Shown: positions 33,537 to 42,700, counted from the stretch's first letter. The stretch is DNA of 51,777 nucleotides from Clostridium sp. CAG:417 (GCA_000432835.1 FR890373.1:1-51777), one strand, 5' to 3'. Numbers and translations are program-made. The notes: generated by a model from the letters alone, not told the origin.

Positions 33537-34124
33537 TTATTTATTTTCTTTGTAACTAGAAACAAATTCATAAAACTCTTCCCAGTTTTTAACTCTTTTT
33601 ATATTTATCTTTCTGTTATAAGGGGTATCCATTAAAATAGTTGTTATTCCACTAGTAATTAAGTCACTACATATTCTTACAGAATCATCAATCATGATGT
33701 CAATGTCATTTTTTAGGCATTCTAATGATTTGGCATGTATGTCATAAGCATCTGTTAAAATTAAATTATCATAATAGATATTATTTTCATCAAGCCACTT
33801 TTTAGTCATATTATATGGCTCACTGTATTCTCCATTATCTCTGCCCGTAATAATATAAATTAAATGTCCATCACTATGAAGTCTATCTATATATTCTTTT
33901 GCTTTCTCTTTAACCTTTAATTTCTTAGCAATACCTTCAATATTGTCCTTGTAAAATGAAAGTTCTTCTTCATTACTCCAATCAAACATACCAGTTCGTA
34001 TGTATTTGGCATTTGGATTTATAATCCCTGTATTTCTTAATTCTTTGTCATGCATTAAATATGCTTCTAATAACATTTCATTAAAGTTTGAAATAACATT
34101 ATCTATATCAATACCTATTCTCAC
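33537..34124 (-). CDS. 5'-nucleotidase/deoxyribonucleotidase-like HAD protein (NT5C family)
   Basis: This 195-residue protein starts MRIGIDIDNVISNF, the HAD motif I of the NT5C-like group (DIDNV). It continues with LIYIITGRDNGEYSEP (motif II) and a C-terminal IDIMIDDSVRI acidic pair (motif IV). NT5C enzymes dephosphorylate deoxynucleoside monophosphates. The GTG start at 34124 has GGAGGTA seven bases upstream. It is a single-gene unit. Confidence 0.75.
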   Translation of the reverse strand: MRIGIDIDNVISNFNEMLLEAYLMHDKELRNTGIINPNAKYIRTGMFDWSNEEELSFYKDNIEGIAKKLKVKEKAKEYIDRLHSDGHLIYIITGRDNGEYSEPYNMTKKWLDENNIYYDNLILTDAYDIHAKSLECLKNDIDIMIDDSVRICSDLITSGITTILMDTPYNRKINIKRVKNWEEFYEFVSSYKENK

Positions 34125-34294
34125 AACTTACCTCCGCTACTTCTAATCAACTATAGCTAGTATACTATTTTTAATATATTTTAGCAAATGTTTCATATTT
34201 TCCAATTATACTAAAAAATTAGACTTAGCTTCTTAAATATCATTATTCGAATGAATAAATATACATATATTATCTTATAAGGATAAGGGATTTT

Positions 34295-34939
34295 ATGAAT
34301 ATAATAAATAACAAGACAGTTTCAGTAGCAACTAGTAGTGAATTAAAAGAAGTCTTGGAAAATAATAATGGGTATGAATATATTTATTTAGAAAGTGATA
34401 TTACTTTAAAAAGTGGTATTACAATAAATTCTAAGAAAAGTAAAGTAATTATTAATGGGACATATCAAGATATCACACATACTTTAACAGGAATGAATAG
34501 TTCTAGTGATTCGGACACTATTGTTACGACTGCTCTTACAAAAGAGATTCAAGTAAAAAATATAAAGATTATAAATCCTAATATAAATGGTATTATATAT
34601 GTACCTGAGGTGGATAGTTATGATGAGATAGTAACTATTTATGATAATATTACGTTTAATGGAGTCCAATTGTCATTTAATCCCTATGGTGTTGTTAAGA
34701 TAAGTAATTCAGTGATTACTATTGAAAATACTAATGGTATTGAATGTCAGGAAGTATGTGAAGCAGAGCGTGTTATAATAGGCGAAAAAGCTAATATATC
34801 AAGTGATTCAACTAATTTTTCTCTTTTTGCGTTTAGGAGTGATTCGATAAATCCTTCACTCGTCTTTTTGTGTAAGAGTGATATTATTGTAGCAACATAT
34901 ATTCCAATCTCATTATATCCACATTTTATACTAATGTAG
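34295..34939 (+). pseudogene. Beta-helix surface protein, 3'-truncated paralogue
   Basis: This plus-strand gene has a good ribosome site (AAGGATAAGGG). Its first 185 residues match the N-terminus of the large protein at 46075-47931: YEYIYLESDITLKSG against YNYIYLGNDITLTSG, and later GIIYVPE, ISNSVI, TNGIECQEVCEAERVIIG. After about position 34860 the frame runs into antisense of the MATE remnant (LVFLCKSDIIVATYI), so the last 30 residues are meaningless. The body and C-terminus of the parent protein are lost. Confidence 0.65.
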
Positions 34940-35396
34940 TCCCCTATTATATTAACTAGTGATGAGATAACTGTTGTAATCCAAATCTTGTTTGCTTGCT
35001 TATTTACTTTTAAAATATTTTTAGGAACATAACCTAACGCTAGTAATGGCAACTGAATGGCTTTTAATTTTAGGATTATAGATAATATTTCTCGAGCGTT
35101 ATTTTCTAGATGATAAACATATGTTATCTGATTAGAAAATGTGAAAATTAAAATAGAAATTATTATAGCACTCACCAATTCTATTAGCATAGCAGATGTA
35201 TTAATTTCTTTAGAATCTTTATTCGCCCTAGCTAAAACTATCATATGGGCACTACTGACGCAGGTTTGGATTGTGTTGATGGAATTAGACATTGACTTAT
35301 CTATTGTAACTAATAAAGTATTAGTAAATTCTACTAATATGTAAGGTAAAACAAAAAGAAATGTCTTTAGAATTTTTTATCAAATATTTTTTTCAT
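34879..35396 (-). pseudogene. MATE-family efflux transporter, fragment
   Basis: The ATG at 35396 opens MKKIFDKKF, then a frameshift. The correct frame continues TFLFVLPYILVEFTNTLLVT, then SSAHMIVLARANKDSKEINT and membrane helices through ALGYVPKNILKVNKQANKIW and GYNEIGIYVATIIS. This is the first part and the helix 2-6 region of a MATE transporter. It then breaks into the antisense of the beta-helix remnant. At least one frameshift and a large 3' deletion make it non-functional. Confidence 0.65.
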
Positions 35397-35521
35397 ACTT
35401 ACTCCACTAATATTTTTTAACTATTTATTAAATTAGCATATAAAATTTTAAAAATCCATCTAGATATAAAGATAATTAGTTTGGATATTAATAATTTTAT
35501 AGTATTAAAAAATATTATGCT

Positions 35522-35860
35522 TTAAACATAATACCCTTTAATTAAAACGTTTATGGTAGAAAATAAAATATTACTTGTTTTTTTATCACCGGTAATTTCG
35601 GTTTTAATTCGTAGATTGGCTGGGGCTGTTATTTCAAATAGGCCTGTATTATTTATAGTTATATCTTTATCACCCTTGGGACCGATATTTCCTTTGGGGT
35701 GTTTTTCTAATAATTCCTCATATGTATCGTAACTATCTAATATCTCTATTTTCTTTCCTCTAGGACCAGTTGGTCCTATCATGGGATACATACCTGCATT
35801 ATATAGTCTTTCTCTTATTATTTTATTTTCGAAAATATTTTTAATCTTATCACCATTCAT
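35522..35860 (-). CDS. Short collagen-like protein
   Basis: This 112-residue protein has a helical N-terminus, a GPTGPRG collagen stretch near residue 29, a spacer, a second short stretch (GNIGPKGDKD), and a C-terminal beta-rich part (TAPANLRIKTEITGDKK). It is far shorter than the collagen proteins at 48-51 kb and has few Gly-X-Y triplets, so it may be degenerate. It lies 64 bases after the NIF3-like gene at the end of the radical SAM operon. Cotranscription is possible. Confidence 0.5.
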   Translation of the reverse strand: MNGDKIKNIFENKIIRERLYNAGMYPMIGPTGPRGKKIEILDSYDTYEELLEKHPKGNIGPKGDKDITINNTGLFEITAPANLRIKTEITGDKKTSNILFSTINVLIKGYYV

Positions 35861-35924
35861 AAAATCACCTCTTTTTTAGTATTTTATGAAGTTTTTAAAT
35901 GAATGATTATAGTAATAGAATATA

Positions 35925-36278
35925 TTAGATGAAAAGAGATTCATTTAATAATGGAATTATATCTATAACTGGTTCTTCATATGGATGGGTATCTCTTAGA
36001 GCCTTAAGTACTTTTTTGACGTTTTTAATATCACATACAACTTCTAGTCTATCCTCTTCTACAAACTCTAGATGATTACATTTACCAATGTGTGGATTAG
36101 CATTGTTATTTGGGATAAATGTTCCAAGACATTTAGTTGATGATGAACAATAAGTATAATTTCCAATAATTCCTGCTCCAGCATTACAAATAGCGTCTCT
36201 TAATTTTTGAGTACTGTCTCTTGGAACAGTAACAGCTATTTTTACTTTTTGGATATTTATAGATATATTTTCTTGCAT
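35925..36278 (-). CDS. NIF3/YqfO CutA-like stand-alone domain
   Basis: This 117-residue protein matches the CutA-like insert domain of NIF3/YqfO proteins: VKIAVTVPRDSTQKLRDAI, the GAGIIGNYTYCSSSTKCLGT block, RLEVVCDIKNVKKVL and the HPYEEPVIDI end. The family often binds metal or forms trimers, but its role is unclear. It starts two bases after the stop of the zinc-ribbon gene, so it belongs to the same operon as the radical SAM enzyme. Confidence 0.75.
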   Translation of the reverse strand: MQENISINIQKVKIAVTVPRDSTQKLRDAICNAGAGIIGNYTYCSSSTKCLGTFIPNNNANPHIGKCNHLEFVEEDRLEVVCDIKNVKKVLKALRDTHPYEEPVIDIIPLLNESLFI

Positions 36279-36280
36279 AG

Positions 36281-37297
36281 CTAATTATCCTCCATTATCC
36301 ATTCTTGAAGACTTTTTATTTCTTTTCTACAATATGTACAATAACCCTTAGTAGCATCAATAGATGCTCCACAACTAGGACATTTGATAAAGTTTATGCC
36401 ATCTTTAAGTACAAGGTGTTCTTGGTTATTTTTTTTCATAATATAAGTATCATTGATATATTTGGGAAAGATTTTATTATTTTCAAAATATATTACTCTA
36501 ATATCAACTGATACTTTTACAAAATAACCATCGTCTTGTTCATAATCATCAAAACTCATGTAATCTAAAATGTCATAATCTACTACATTGTCCTTAGAAA
36601 AATATTTTTTTCTAATATCATAATTTAAGTTATTAAAGAATGTTTTCTTATCTATTTTAGTTCTATTCCAAAAGTCAATTTGTCTTTTATTTATTTTATC
36701 TTTATAAGATTTAATAGGAGACAAAATGATGTAAGCATCTGCTATATAGAAAAAATAGTATAAAACAAGTGATAAAATTAGGCCATAAATAAATATTTTT
36801 AAAATATCATAGTTATTAAAAGTTCTAGAAGTTAATTTTATAAAAATAAAGGATAATATAAGACTTATTATTATATCTATTATGGCGGTAATTATACGAT
36901 AGGTCTTATTTTTCAAAATCCTATCATAATGGTATTTACTTCCCAAATCTTTATCAACATAGTCTATATTGTAATGTGTTCTACAATATGGGCAACCATC
37001 AATAAAATCTTTTATTTTACCATTCATTCCACAGTTTGGACATTTATAATTCCTATCCTCTTGTTCTTTAGAGATATAAGTATATTCTATTCTAGAATCA
37101 AATAGTTTTTCGGTATGAACTAAACTTTTTCCAAGATAATAGTCTTTTTGACATCTTATACCACTTACTATATCGTCGTTATGACTATCATCAGTGTTTC
37201 TTTCAAGTATTTTATTTCCAACTATATATTTAGTTTTTATATTTATATTTAATTTATTTAACTTATCTTTATGGTACTTTTCAGAAATTAATGGCAT
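36281..37297 (-). CDS. Zinc-ribbon membrane protein of the radical SAM operon
   Basis: This 338-residue protein has a zinc ribbon near 84-104 (YKCPNCGMNG with GCPYCRTHY) and two transmembrane helices (about 134-155 and 165-190). A soluble domain of about 100 residues has a Tim44-like look (VSVDIRVIYFENNKIFP). A C-terminal zinc ribbon follows (KCPSCGASIDATKGYCTYCR). Proteins of this layout are common in gut Firmicutes but have no assigned role. It follows the poly-Asn peptide gene by 11 bases, so it should be made with the enzyme and peptide. Confidence 0.6.
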   Translation of the reverse strand: MPLISEKYHKDKLNKLNINIKTKYIVGNKILERNTDDSHNDDIVSGIRCQKDYYLGKSLVHTEKLFDSRIEYTYISKEQEDRNYKCPNCGMNGKIKDFIDGCPYCRTHYNIDYVDKDLGSKYHYDRILKNKTYRIITAIIDIIISLILSFIFIKLTSRTFNNYDILKIFIYGLILSLVLYYFFYIADAYIILSPIKSYKDKINKRQIDFWNRTKIDKKTFFNNLNYDIRKKYFSKDNVVDYDILDYMSFDDYEQDDGYFVKVSVDIRVIYFENNKIFPKYINDTYIMKKNNQEHLVLKDGINFIKCPSCGASIDATKGYCTYCRKEIKSLQEWIMEDN

Positions 37298-37308
37298 TTT
37301 AACACATC

Positions 37309-37671
37309 CTATCTATTATTGTTATTATTATTGTTGTTATTGTTATTGTTTGATGAGCGGCCATCTGAATGGGATGATGAAGAGCCTGGTACGTAATGAG
37401 GAATTAAGCCTAGATATTCATTGCTCATTTCTACACCATCAATACTTGGATCAATACACTTGGCATTAATTACCTTTTTTATTTGAGAATTATCGTCTGG
37501 TATAGATAGACATAAACTACTTTTTCCACCTATTACTCCTCCTTGGGGATTTTCTGTTAAGAAGATATATATTTCATCTAACTCTTCTTTAGACAACTCA
37601 TAGTATTTTGTTAAATCAATACATCTTTTTGTTCTTATTAATTCTTCATAAGTTTCTGGTTCTTGTTTCAT
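37309..37671 (-). CDS. Candidate modified peptide with poly-Asn C-terminus
   Basis: This 120-residue protein overlaps the radical SAM gene by four bases (ATGA), with AAGGAG in that gene's end as ribosome site. The first half is acidic and helical (ELSKEELDEIYIFLTENP), like a leader. A VIGGKSSLCLS turn follows, then YLGLIPHYVPGSSSSHSDGR and a tail of SS, twelve Asn and a final Arg. Cys occur at 17, 54 and 72. The Asn codons mix AAT (7) and AAC (5). It has no signal peptide. I infer a RiPP precursor or substrate of the enzyme; the modified residues are unknown. Confidence 0.6.
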   Translation of the reverse strand: MKQEPETYEELIRTKRCIDLTKYYELSKEELDEIYIFLTENPQGGVIGGKSSLCLSIPDDNSQIKKVINAKCIDPSIDGVEMSNEYLGLIPHYVPGSSSSHSDGRSSNNNNNNNNNNNNR

Positions 37672-39410
37672 TTTTTTAACTCCTTATCTAGATAATAAAA
37701 TTCTATATTTTGAAATGGTAAATTTATGGCTTGAATATGATAGTAAGCATTATTTTTTTGCTTAGTATAGTGATAGTCTCTTAAGGACTGTGTAGTAAAG
37801 AAAATATTATTGGCATTTTCTAGAGAATAAAGGTCTTTATATTCTTTAATAAAATTAGTGATGTTATAACAATAATATCCTTCTTTATCTGATTTGATGT
37901 TATCTAGGACACCCTTATAAATTTGTGATGTCGCTAAATGACGCTGTTTCGTTCTGTTTTCATCGCCATAGGTTACTAAATTACCACTTAAAAGCATCAT
38001 ATATAGAGAATTGTTTTCAGGGTAATCACACTGTTCAGAAATTAAGTTTTTCTTCATGTAGATTGTAATCTTATCTTTTGGGGTGATGTAAATAAGTTTT
38101 CTTGTTCGTTTTAAAATTTGTGATGAAAGACTATATTCATGATTATTTAACTTTAAAATAAACGAAGTAGGATCATAGATATATTTAAGTTTTTCATCAC
38201 TCTTAATTATATCTTCTAAATCTGGATAAAGTGAATTTTTCGTTTTAGGAATATATGGAGCACTACTTTCTTTTCGCATATTATTTACATATTCATATAC
38301 GGTCTCATCATTTCTTTCATCTTTTGGATAGTTTCTATCTTTATACATTTGTTGCTGCAACTTACAAGTGTAACTTTTATTAGTTTGATAGTTATTTTTA
38401 ACAAATGGGCACCCCGTTTTGCATAAATAAAGATAACCACATTTGATGCATTCCTCATTAAGGCTTTCTTTGTTGTGATTTAGAAAAATCTTTTTACGTG
38501 CTGTATCAAGTATTTCTGAAACAGTATTTTTAAAAATATTACCATAATAGTAATCTTTATTTTTTTGTCCTCTTACACAAGAATATATATCACCATTTTT
38601 TTCTAGTAAGAAAAATTTTTCCCCACAGTTATCGCAATTTGAACAATATTCTGGTCCGAATTCATCAAACCAAGGTCCATTAACACCGTAGTCTAAGTCA
38701 CTTCCATCAAACTCCTCATGCATCTTCTTATAAAACTTTACTTGCTCATCCTCACTAAGATGATGGAGAATACCATTTGAATTATAATCGAAGCCTATCA
38801 TGAAATTAAAGTCATTCATATCTAAGCAAGTATTTTTATGTAAGAATTTAAGATCCTTTATTATTTCATCTATATGTTCATAATGTTCTTTAAAGATAGT
38901 TGAAGATACTTTTTTCTTGTTGGGTATATCTTTTAACAAAGCAATATTTTCTAATATTTTATCAAGAGTTTTTTTATTACCTTTGGTTACTCTATATTCA
39001 TCATGAAGGGATAGTGGTAAATCAAGACTACCAGATATAGAAACATTGAATTCTTTAATAGTATCCATATGTTTAGAAAGATCATACATATTTGTTTTAA
39101 TATGCGGTCTTCCTATTTTAAAGCCATTTTCACTTATTATTTTTTTATTGTCATTATAATATGTAGCAATGAACTCAATAAGATCATGGAACTCTGCTTT
39201 AGAAAGAGTTGTAACTTCTCCACCATGTAATGAGATATTAAATGGGATAACATTTGACTCTTTAAACTTTTTAATGGCATATTTTAGAGTTTCAAGGGAG
39301 TTAAATTCTTGCCAATTATCTTTTGTATTATCTTCTAAATAGCAGTATTTGCAATTCATATTGCAGGCCATAGTCGGAACATATAGTAAGTGTATAAATT
39401 TGTTTTCCAT
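37668..39410 (-). CDS. Radical SAM/SPASM peptide-modifying enzyme (candidate)
   Basis: This 580-residue protein binds the radical SAM [4Fe-4S] cluster through Cys16, Cys20 and Cys23 (ACNMNCKYCYL). SAM contacts include SLHGGEVTTL near 60-69. The SPASM region has Cys256, 259, 262, 278, 321, 324, 330, 334 and 349, which fits two auxiliary clusters. The last 220 residues form an extra domain I do not recognise. SPASM enzymes modify ribosomal peptides or activate sulfatases, and no sulfatase is nearby. It follows the zinc-ribbon/LRR gene by 16 bases. Its stop overlaps the start of the poly-Asn peptide gene, which marks that peptide as the likely substrate. Confidence 0.85.
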   Translation of the reverse strand: MENKFIHLLYVPTMACNMNCKYCYLEDNTKDNWQEFNSLETLKYAIKKFKESNVIPFNISLHGGEVTTLSKAEFHDLIEFIATYYNDNKKIISENGFKIGRPHIKTNMYDLSKHMDTIKEFNVSISGSLDLPLSLHDEYRVTKGNKKTLDKILENIALLKDIPNKKKVSSTIFKEHYEHIDEIIKDLKFLHKNTCLDMNDFNFMIGFDYNSNGILHHLSEDEQVKFYKKMHEEFDGSDLDYGVNGPWFDEFGPEYCSNCDNCGEKFFLLEKNGDIYSCVRGQKNKDYYYGNIFKNTVSEILDTARKKIFLNHNKESLNEECIKCGYLYLCKTGCPFVKNNYQTNKSYTCKLQQQMYKDRNYPKDERNDETVYEYVNNMRKESSAPYIPKTKNSLYPDLEDIIKSDEKLKYIYDPTSFILKLNNHEYSLSSQILKRTRKLIYITPKDKITIYMKKNLISEQCDYPENNSLYMMLLSGNLVTYGDENRTKQRHLATSQIYKGVLDNIKSDKEGYYCYNITNFIKEYKDLYSLENANNIFFTTQSLRDYHYTKQKNNAYYHIQAINLPFQNIEFYYLDKELKK

Positions 39411-39426
39411 TGTTGGTCCCTCCTAT

Positions 39427-41022
39427 TTAATTATAATATAGTCTTATTGAAATTGCAGATGTTCTTCTAAACATTTCCTCTCCAGATATTTCAACGGCTA
39501 AATTTTCATTTATTACTTTATATGGTACTGCTTGAGATAAAGTAAATGTTAATTCACCATTAGGGCCACTATACTTAATGTTAAACTCATTTCCGCCATT
39601 TAAGACATTAACACTATCTATTTTTAAAGTTACATTTTCTACGTTAATTGTTGGATAACTTTTTCCTATTTTAGTTTCTACACCTTGATATAAATAATCA
39701 AAGGTATCGTATTTATATTTGCCAGAATCTATAAGGTGTCCATAATTTATTTCACCAAAGTAATTTATGTTAGTCGGACTATCTTTAAAGGCCCTTTCAT
39801 TAACAGATATATTTTTAGGGATAGTTATGGAATAAAGACTATTGCATTCTCTAAATGCAGATGAGCCAATTTCATTTAGCTTACTGTTAGGAGTTAACTC
39901 TACATTAGCAAGAGCTGATGCCCCAAAGAAAGCGTGTCCCCCTATTCTTTCTACATTATCAGGTATTCTTATTTCACTTAAAGAAGTACAATACTCAAAA
40001 GAGTTTCCTCTTATTTCTGTTAGATTTTCTGATAACTCAACTTTAGATAATGAGCTGGCATGAGAAAATGTTTCTCCTCCCATATATGTTAGTGTATCAG
40101 GTAGAGATATTTCAGTTAAGGAAGTACAATTAGAAAATGCTCCTCCACCTAAGTATTCTAATTTATTAGGTAATGTAATGTTTTTTAAATGTTTATCATT
40201 TTTAAACGCTTGACCTCTTATTTCAGTAATAGTGTCTGGAAGGCTAACCTTCTTTAAAAAATACATATTGGAGAATGTATTACCACGAAGTCCAACAACA
40301 TTTTCTTTCTTATATGTTTCTGGAATGCTAGCAGTAGTAAAATTGGTTAAACCAAAAGTATAAAATCTAACGTTATATCCACCATTAGTTTTTTCATACA
40401 TTATTCTTGGATCTTTAAAGATAAGTAAAGGTAACAAGAAAGCAGCAAAAATCATTAGAGGTCTTACCTTCTTCAAGTTGTCCTCGACAATACTATTTTT
40501 AGCACTCATAACTATATTGGATATTTTCTCTCCTGGTCTTCCTTTAATCTCTTTTTTTAAATAAGTCATAAAATCATATCTTTTGGTATATTTATAATAT
40601 ATGAACAAAATTATTAATCCTATGATATAAGTCTTCATTGGAAAATGAAAAAATATTAAGGAAATATATACAAACACTAAAACGGTAAAGATAATAGTAA
40701 AAATATTTTTTCTTTTTAAAATATCACTTGTTACTATTTTTTTATCTGGCTCAATGCCTGCTTTTTTTAGTTCTTGATCAATGAATTTATTTAATAATTC
40801 CTCTTCAGAATTATTATAAATTGGATTAAAATTATTAGGAGTAACAACCACTTTTGTTACTGGTGGTACCGGTAGTGATTCATTTGTAGTACTAGCTATT
40901 TCCTTTCCACATTTTGGACAAAACTTATATGGTCCTTTTAGTTCAGCACCACACTGGCTACACTTTTTGTATGTTGCATCTAATTGTTCAATAGGCGTTT
41001 GTTCTGTAATATTATTATTCAT
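39427..41022 (-). CDS. Zinc-ribbon, BspA-type leucine-rich-repeat membrane protein
   Basis: This 531-residue protein begins with a zinc ribbon (KKCSQCGAELKG and KFCPKCGKEI, residues 20-42). Transmembrane helices follow at about 107-145 and one near 190-205. A BspA-like LRR_5 region (about 235-420) has repeats such as SLTEISLPDTLTYMGGETF. A C-terminal beta domain of about 110 residues closes the protein. The LRR part is probably outside the cell. It is the first gene of the radical SAM operon, 16 bases ahead of the enzyme. The LRR may present or recognise the modified peptide, which is inference. Confidence 0.7.
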   Translation of the reverse strand: MNNNITEQTPIEQLDATYKKCSQCGAELKGPYKFCPKCGKEIASTTNESLPVPPVTKVVVTPNNFNPIYNNSEEELLNKFIDQELKKAGIEPDKKIVTSDILKRKNIFTIIFTVLVFVYISLIFFHFPMKTYIIGLIILFIYYKYTKRYDFMTYLKKEIKGRPGEKISNIVMSAKNSIVEDNLKKVRPLMIFAAFLLPLLIFKDPRIMYEKTNGGYNVRFYTFGLTNFTTASIPETYKKENVVGLRGNTFSNMYFLKKVSLPDTITEIRGQAFKNDKHLKNITLPNKLEYLGGGAFSNCTSLTEISLPDTLTYMGGETFSHASSLSKVELSENLTEIRGNSFEYCTSLSEIRIPDNVERIGGHAFFGASALANVELTPNSKLNEIGSSAFRECNSLYSITIPKNISVNERAFKDSPTNINYFGEINYGHLIDSGKYKYDTFDYLYQGVETKIGKSYPTINVENVTLKIDSVNVLNGGNEFNIKYSGPNGELTFTLSQAVPYKVINENLAVEISGEEMFRRTSAISIRLYYN

Positions 41023-41179
41023 AAGTTTTTACTTCTTCCTTTCTACTAAAAAACTTTGGTACTATTATAAAATATTATTATCTCTATTTTATTATAACAA
41101 ACTTTTATATTTTTTTATAAATTATTTACTATTATTTTTATATTATATATAATTAATTTAGTAGAAAGGATTGAGGAAT

Positions 41180-41614
41180 ATGGAATTTCAAGATATGAAT
41201 ATTTTATTTATTGTAATATTTTCGGTAATTATACTAACTTCTATTGGAATATTTATAGTCGTAATTGCTTCTATTTTTAGTCCTAAATTCCAGGGCAAAA
41301 TGATGGGAAAACAAATTAAGGCTACCAAGTATATGATTGATGAGACCAAGGATGATATCGAAAATATAGCTACGACAATGGGAAATGTGGGGATTAATTC
41401 CAAGAAAAAAATTTATGATGAGAATTATGACAATCTTCGAGATATGGCAACAAAGAAAGCCAATATTCATAAAGAAGAAGTAGAAATTACTACAAAAGCA
41501 ATAAAAGATGGATTAAGTGATAATAAAATGTATTGTAAACATTGTGGGGATTTAATAGATAGTGATTCAGAATTTTGTAAACACTGTGGAAAAAGGCAAT
41601 ATAAAGACATATGA
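41180..41614 (+). CDS. Membrane protein with C-terminal zinc ribbon, divergent from the radical SAM operon
   Basis: This 144-residue protein has one transmembrane helix (about 7-32), a coiled-coil-like Lys/Glu/Thr region (38-105) and a C-terminal zinc ribbon (YCKHCGDLIDSDSEFCKHCG). The ATG at 41180 lies nine bases after AGAAAGGA. A TTG three codons up is too close to it. The stop is TGA, inside the terminator stem. The shared zinc-ribbon feature with two genes of the operon on the other side of the intergenic region suggests a functional link. Confidence 0.7.
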   Translation: MEFQDMNILFIVIFSVIILTSIGIFIVVIASIFSPKFQGKMMGKQIKATKYMIDETKDDIENIATTMGNVGINSKKKIYDENYDNLRDMATKKANIHKEEVEITTKAIKDGLSDNKMYCKHCGDLIDSDSEFCKHCGKRQYKDI

Positions 41615-41632
41615 TTTTAAAATCATATGTCT
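41603..41632 (+). terminator. Strong terminator after the zinc-ribbon gene
   Basis: There is a perfect 14-bp palindromic stem, AAGACATATGATTT with its complement, followed by TTTTT. It overlaps the last codons and TGA stop, and may also serve the minus-strand HAD gene at 41641. Confidence 0.75.
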
Positions 41633-41640
41633 TTTTAGTT

Positions 41641-42111
41641 TTATTCCATAAATGAACTAGGATGATATGATGTTATTCCTAGGCTTTCAGCTTTTCTTAA
41701 AGCATCAAGTCTATCATCAACGAAAACTACATCTTTAATATTAATATTATAATGTTTACAGTAAGCTAATATAACATCAGGTTTTAACATAGTGTTAGAT
41801 ATAAAAATAATATTTTCTCTTTTTATATTTGGATAGTTCTCATTTAACCACTTATATTTTTGATTTATCTCATTATTAGTTACAATTGTGCCTAGAATAA
41901 ATGCCTTATTAGGATCTAGTTTTTTAATTAGACGTTGCATTGTTTTTAATGGTCTAGCATGGTAAAATAAGTCTCCAAAAAGAAGATTATCAAGAGATTG
42001 ACAACCTAAGTCATAACAGCCACCCTCATATAATTTATCATTAAACCTATATTCTGAAAGTGTTCCATCAACATCAAAGAACACATACTTATCTTTTAAT
42101 TTATTAATCAT
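41641..42111 (-). CDS. HAD-superfamily protein
   Basis: This 156-residue protein has motif I YVFFDVDGTLSEY, a Thr/Asn motif II in LGTIVTNNEI, and motif IV VVFVDDRLDALRKAE. It has no cap domain of note and fits a small nucleotidase or phosphatase. It follows the phosphodiesterase gene by 19 bases and should be cotranscribed. Both look like nucleotide or phosphoester hydrolases, but the substrate is unknown. Confidence 0.7.
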   Translation of the reverse strand: MINKLKDKYVFFDVDGTLSEYRFNDKLYEGGCYDLGCQSLDNLLFGDLFYHARPLKTMQRLIKKLDPNKAFILGTIVTNNEINQKYKWLNENYPNIKRENIIFISNTMLKPDVILAYCKHYNINIKDVVFVDDRLDALRKAESLGITSYHPSSFME

Positions 42112-42130
42112 CTTCTACTCCTTATCTCAA

Positions 42131-42670
42131 TTAATTTAAATATGTCTCTTCTATAATACTACCAGAAATATCCTTTAAAGTAATCTTTTCGCTATCCATA
42201 ATAATATAAGAATGGCGAGTATTATTCTTAGGTAGAGAAAGGGAACCTGGATTAGCAAAAATTAAGTTATTCTTTTTTCTAATAAAACCAGTATGGAAAT
42301 GACCATAGAACATAATATCAAACTTCTCATCAGGTAGAACATCTTGATTATATTTATCCCCATGAGTAAAATAAATTCTTTTGTTATTGATATTAAGAAG
42401 TAGATGATCATGAAAATTAAAATCAGATATAGTCTCATCTACTAAAGCATCACAGTTTCCCCTTACAACTTTTAATTTTTCCTTTAAACTATTTAAAATA
42501 TTACAAACATCCATAGTACTATAGTCTTTAGGTAGAGGATTCCTTGGGCCATGATAATATAGGTCTCCAAGAATAATTATTTCGTCAGCTTTCTCTAATT
42601 TAAATATTTCAGGAATCATCTTAGCATAATATGATGATCCATGAATATCAGATATAATTAATAATTTCAT
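42131..42670 (-). CDS. YfcE/MJ0936-family metallophosphoesterase
   Basis: This 179-residue protein has the full calcineurin-like metal-binding set: ISDIHGSSYY, IILGDLYYHGPRN, VVRGNCDALVD, IYFTHGDKYN and MFYGHFHTGF. It matches YfcE-type phosphodiesterases in length. The enzyme is a manganese-dependent hydrolase of phosphodiesters. AAGGAG precedes the ATG. It heads a two-gene unit with the HAD gene. Confidence 0.85.
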   Translation of the reverse strand: MKLLIISDIHGSSYYAKMIPEIFKLEKADEIIILGDLYYHGPRNPLPKDYSTMDVCNILNSLKEKLKVVRGNCDALVDETISDFNFHDHLLLNINNKRIYFTHGDKYNQDVLPDEKFDIMFYGHFHTGFIRKKNNLIFANPGSLSLPKNNTRHSYIIMDSEKITLKDISGSIIEETYLN

Positions 42671-42700
42671 ATAAATTCTCCTTAAGTATATTATACATTA

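Noticed and set aside
34950..35344. Plus-strand genes in the MATE remnant region
   Set aside because: They are antisense to the clear MATE sequence and have no homologous look of their own.
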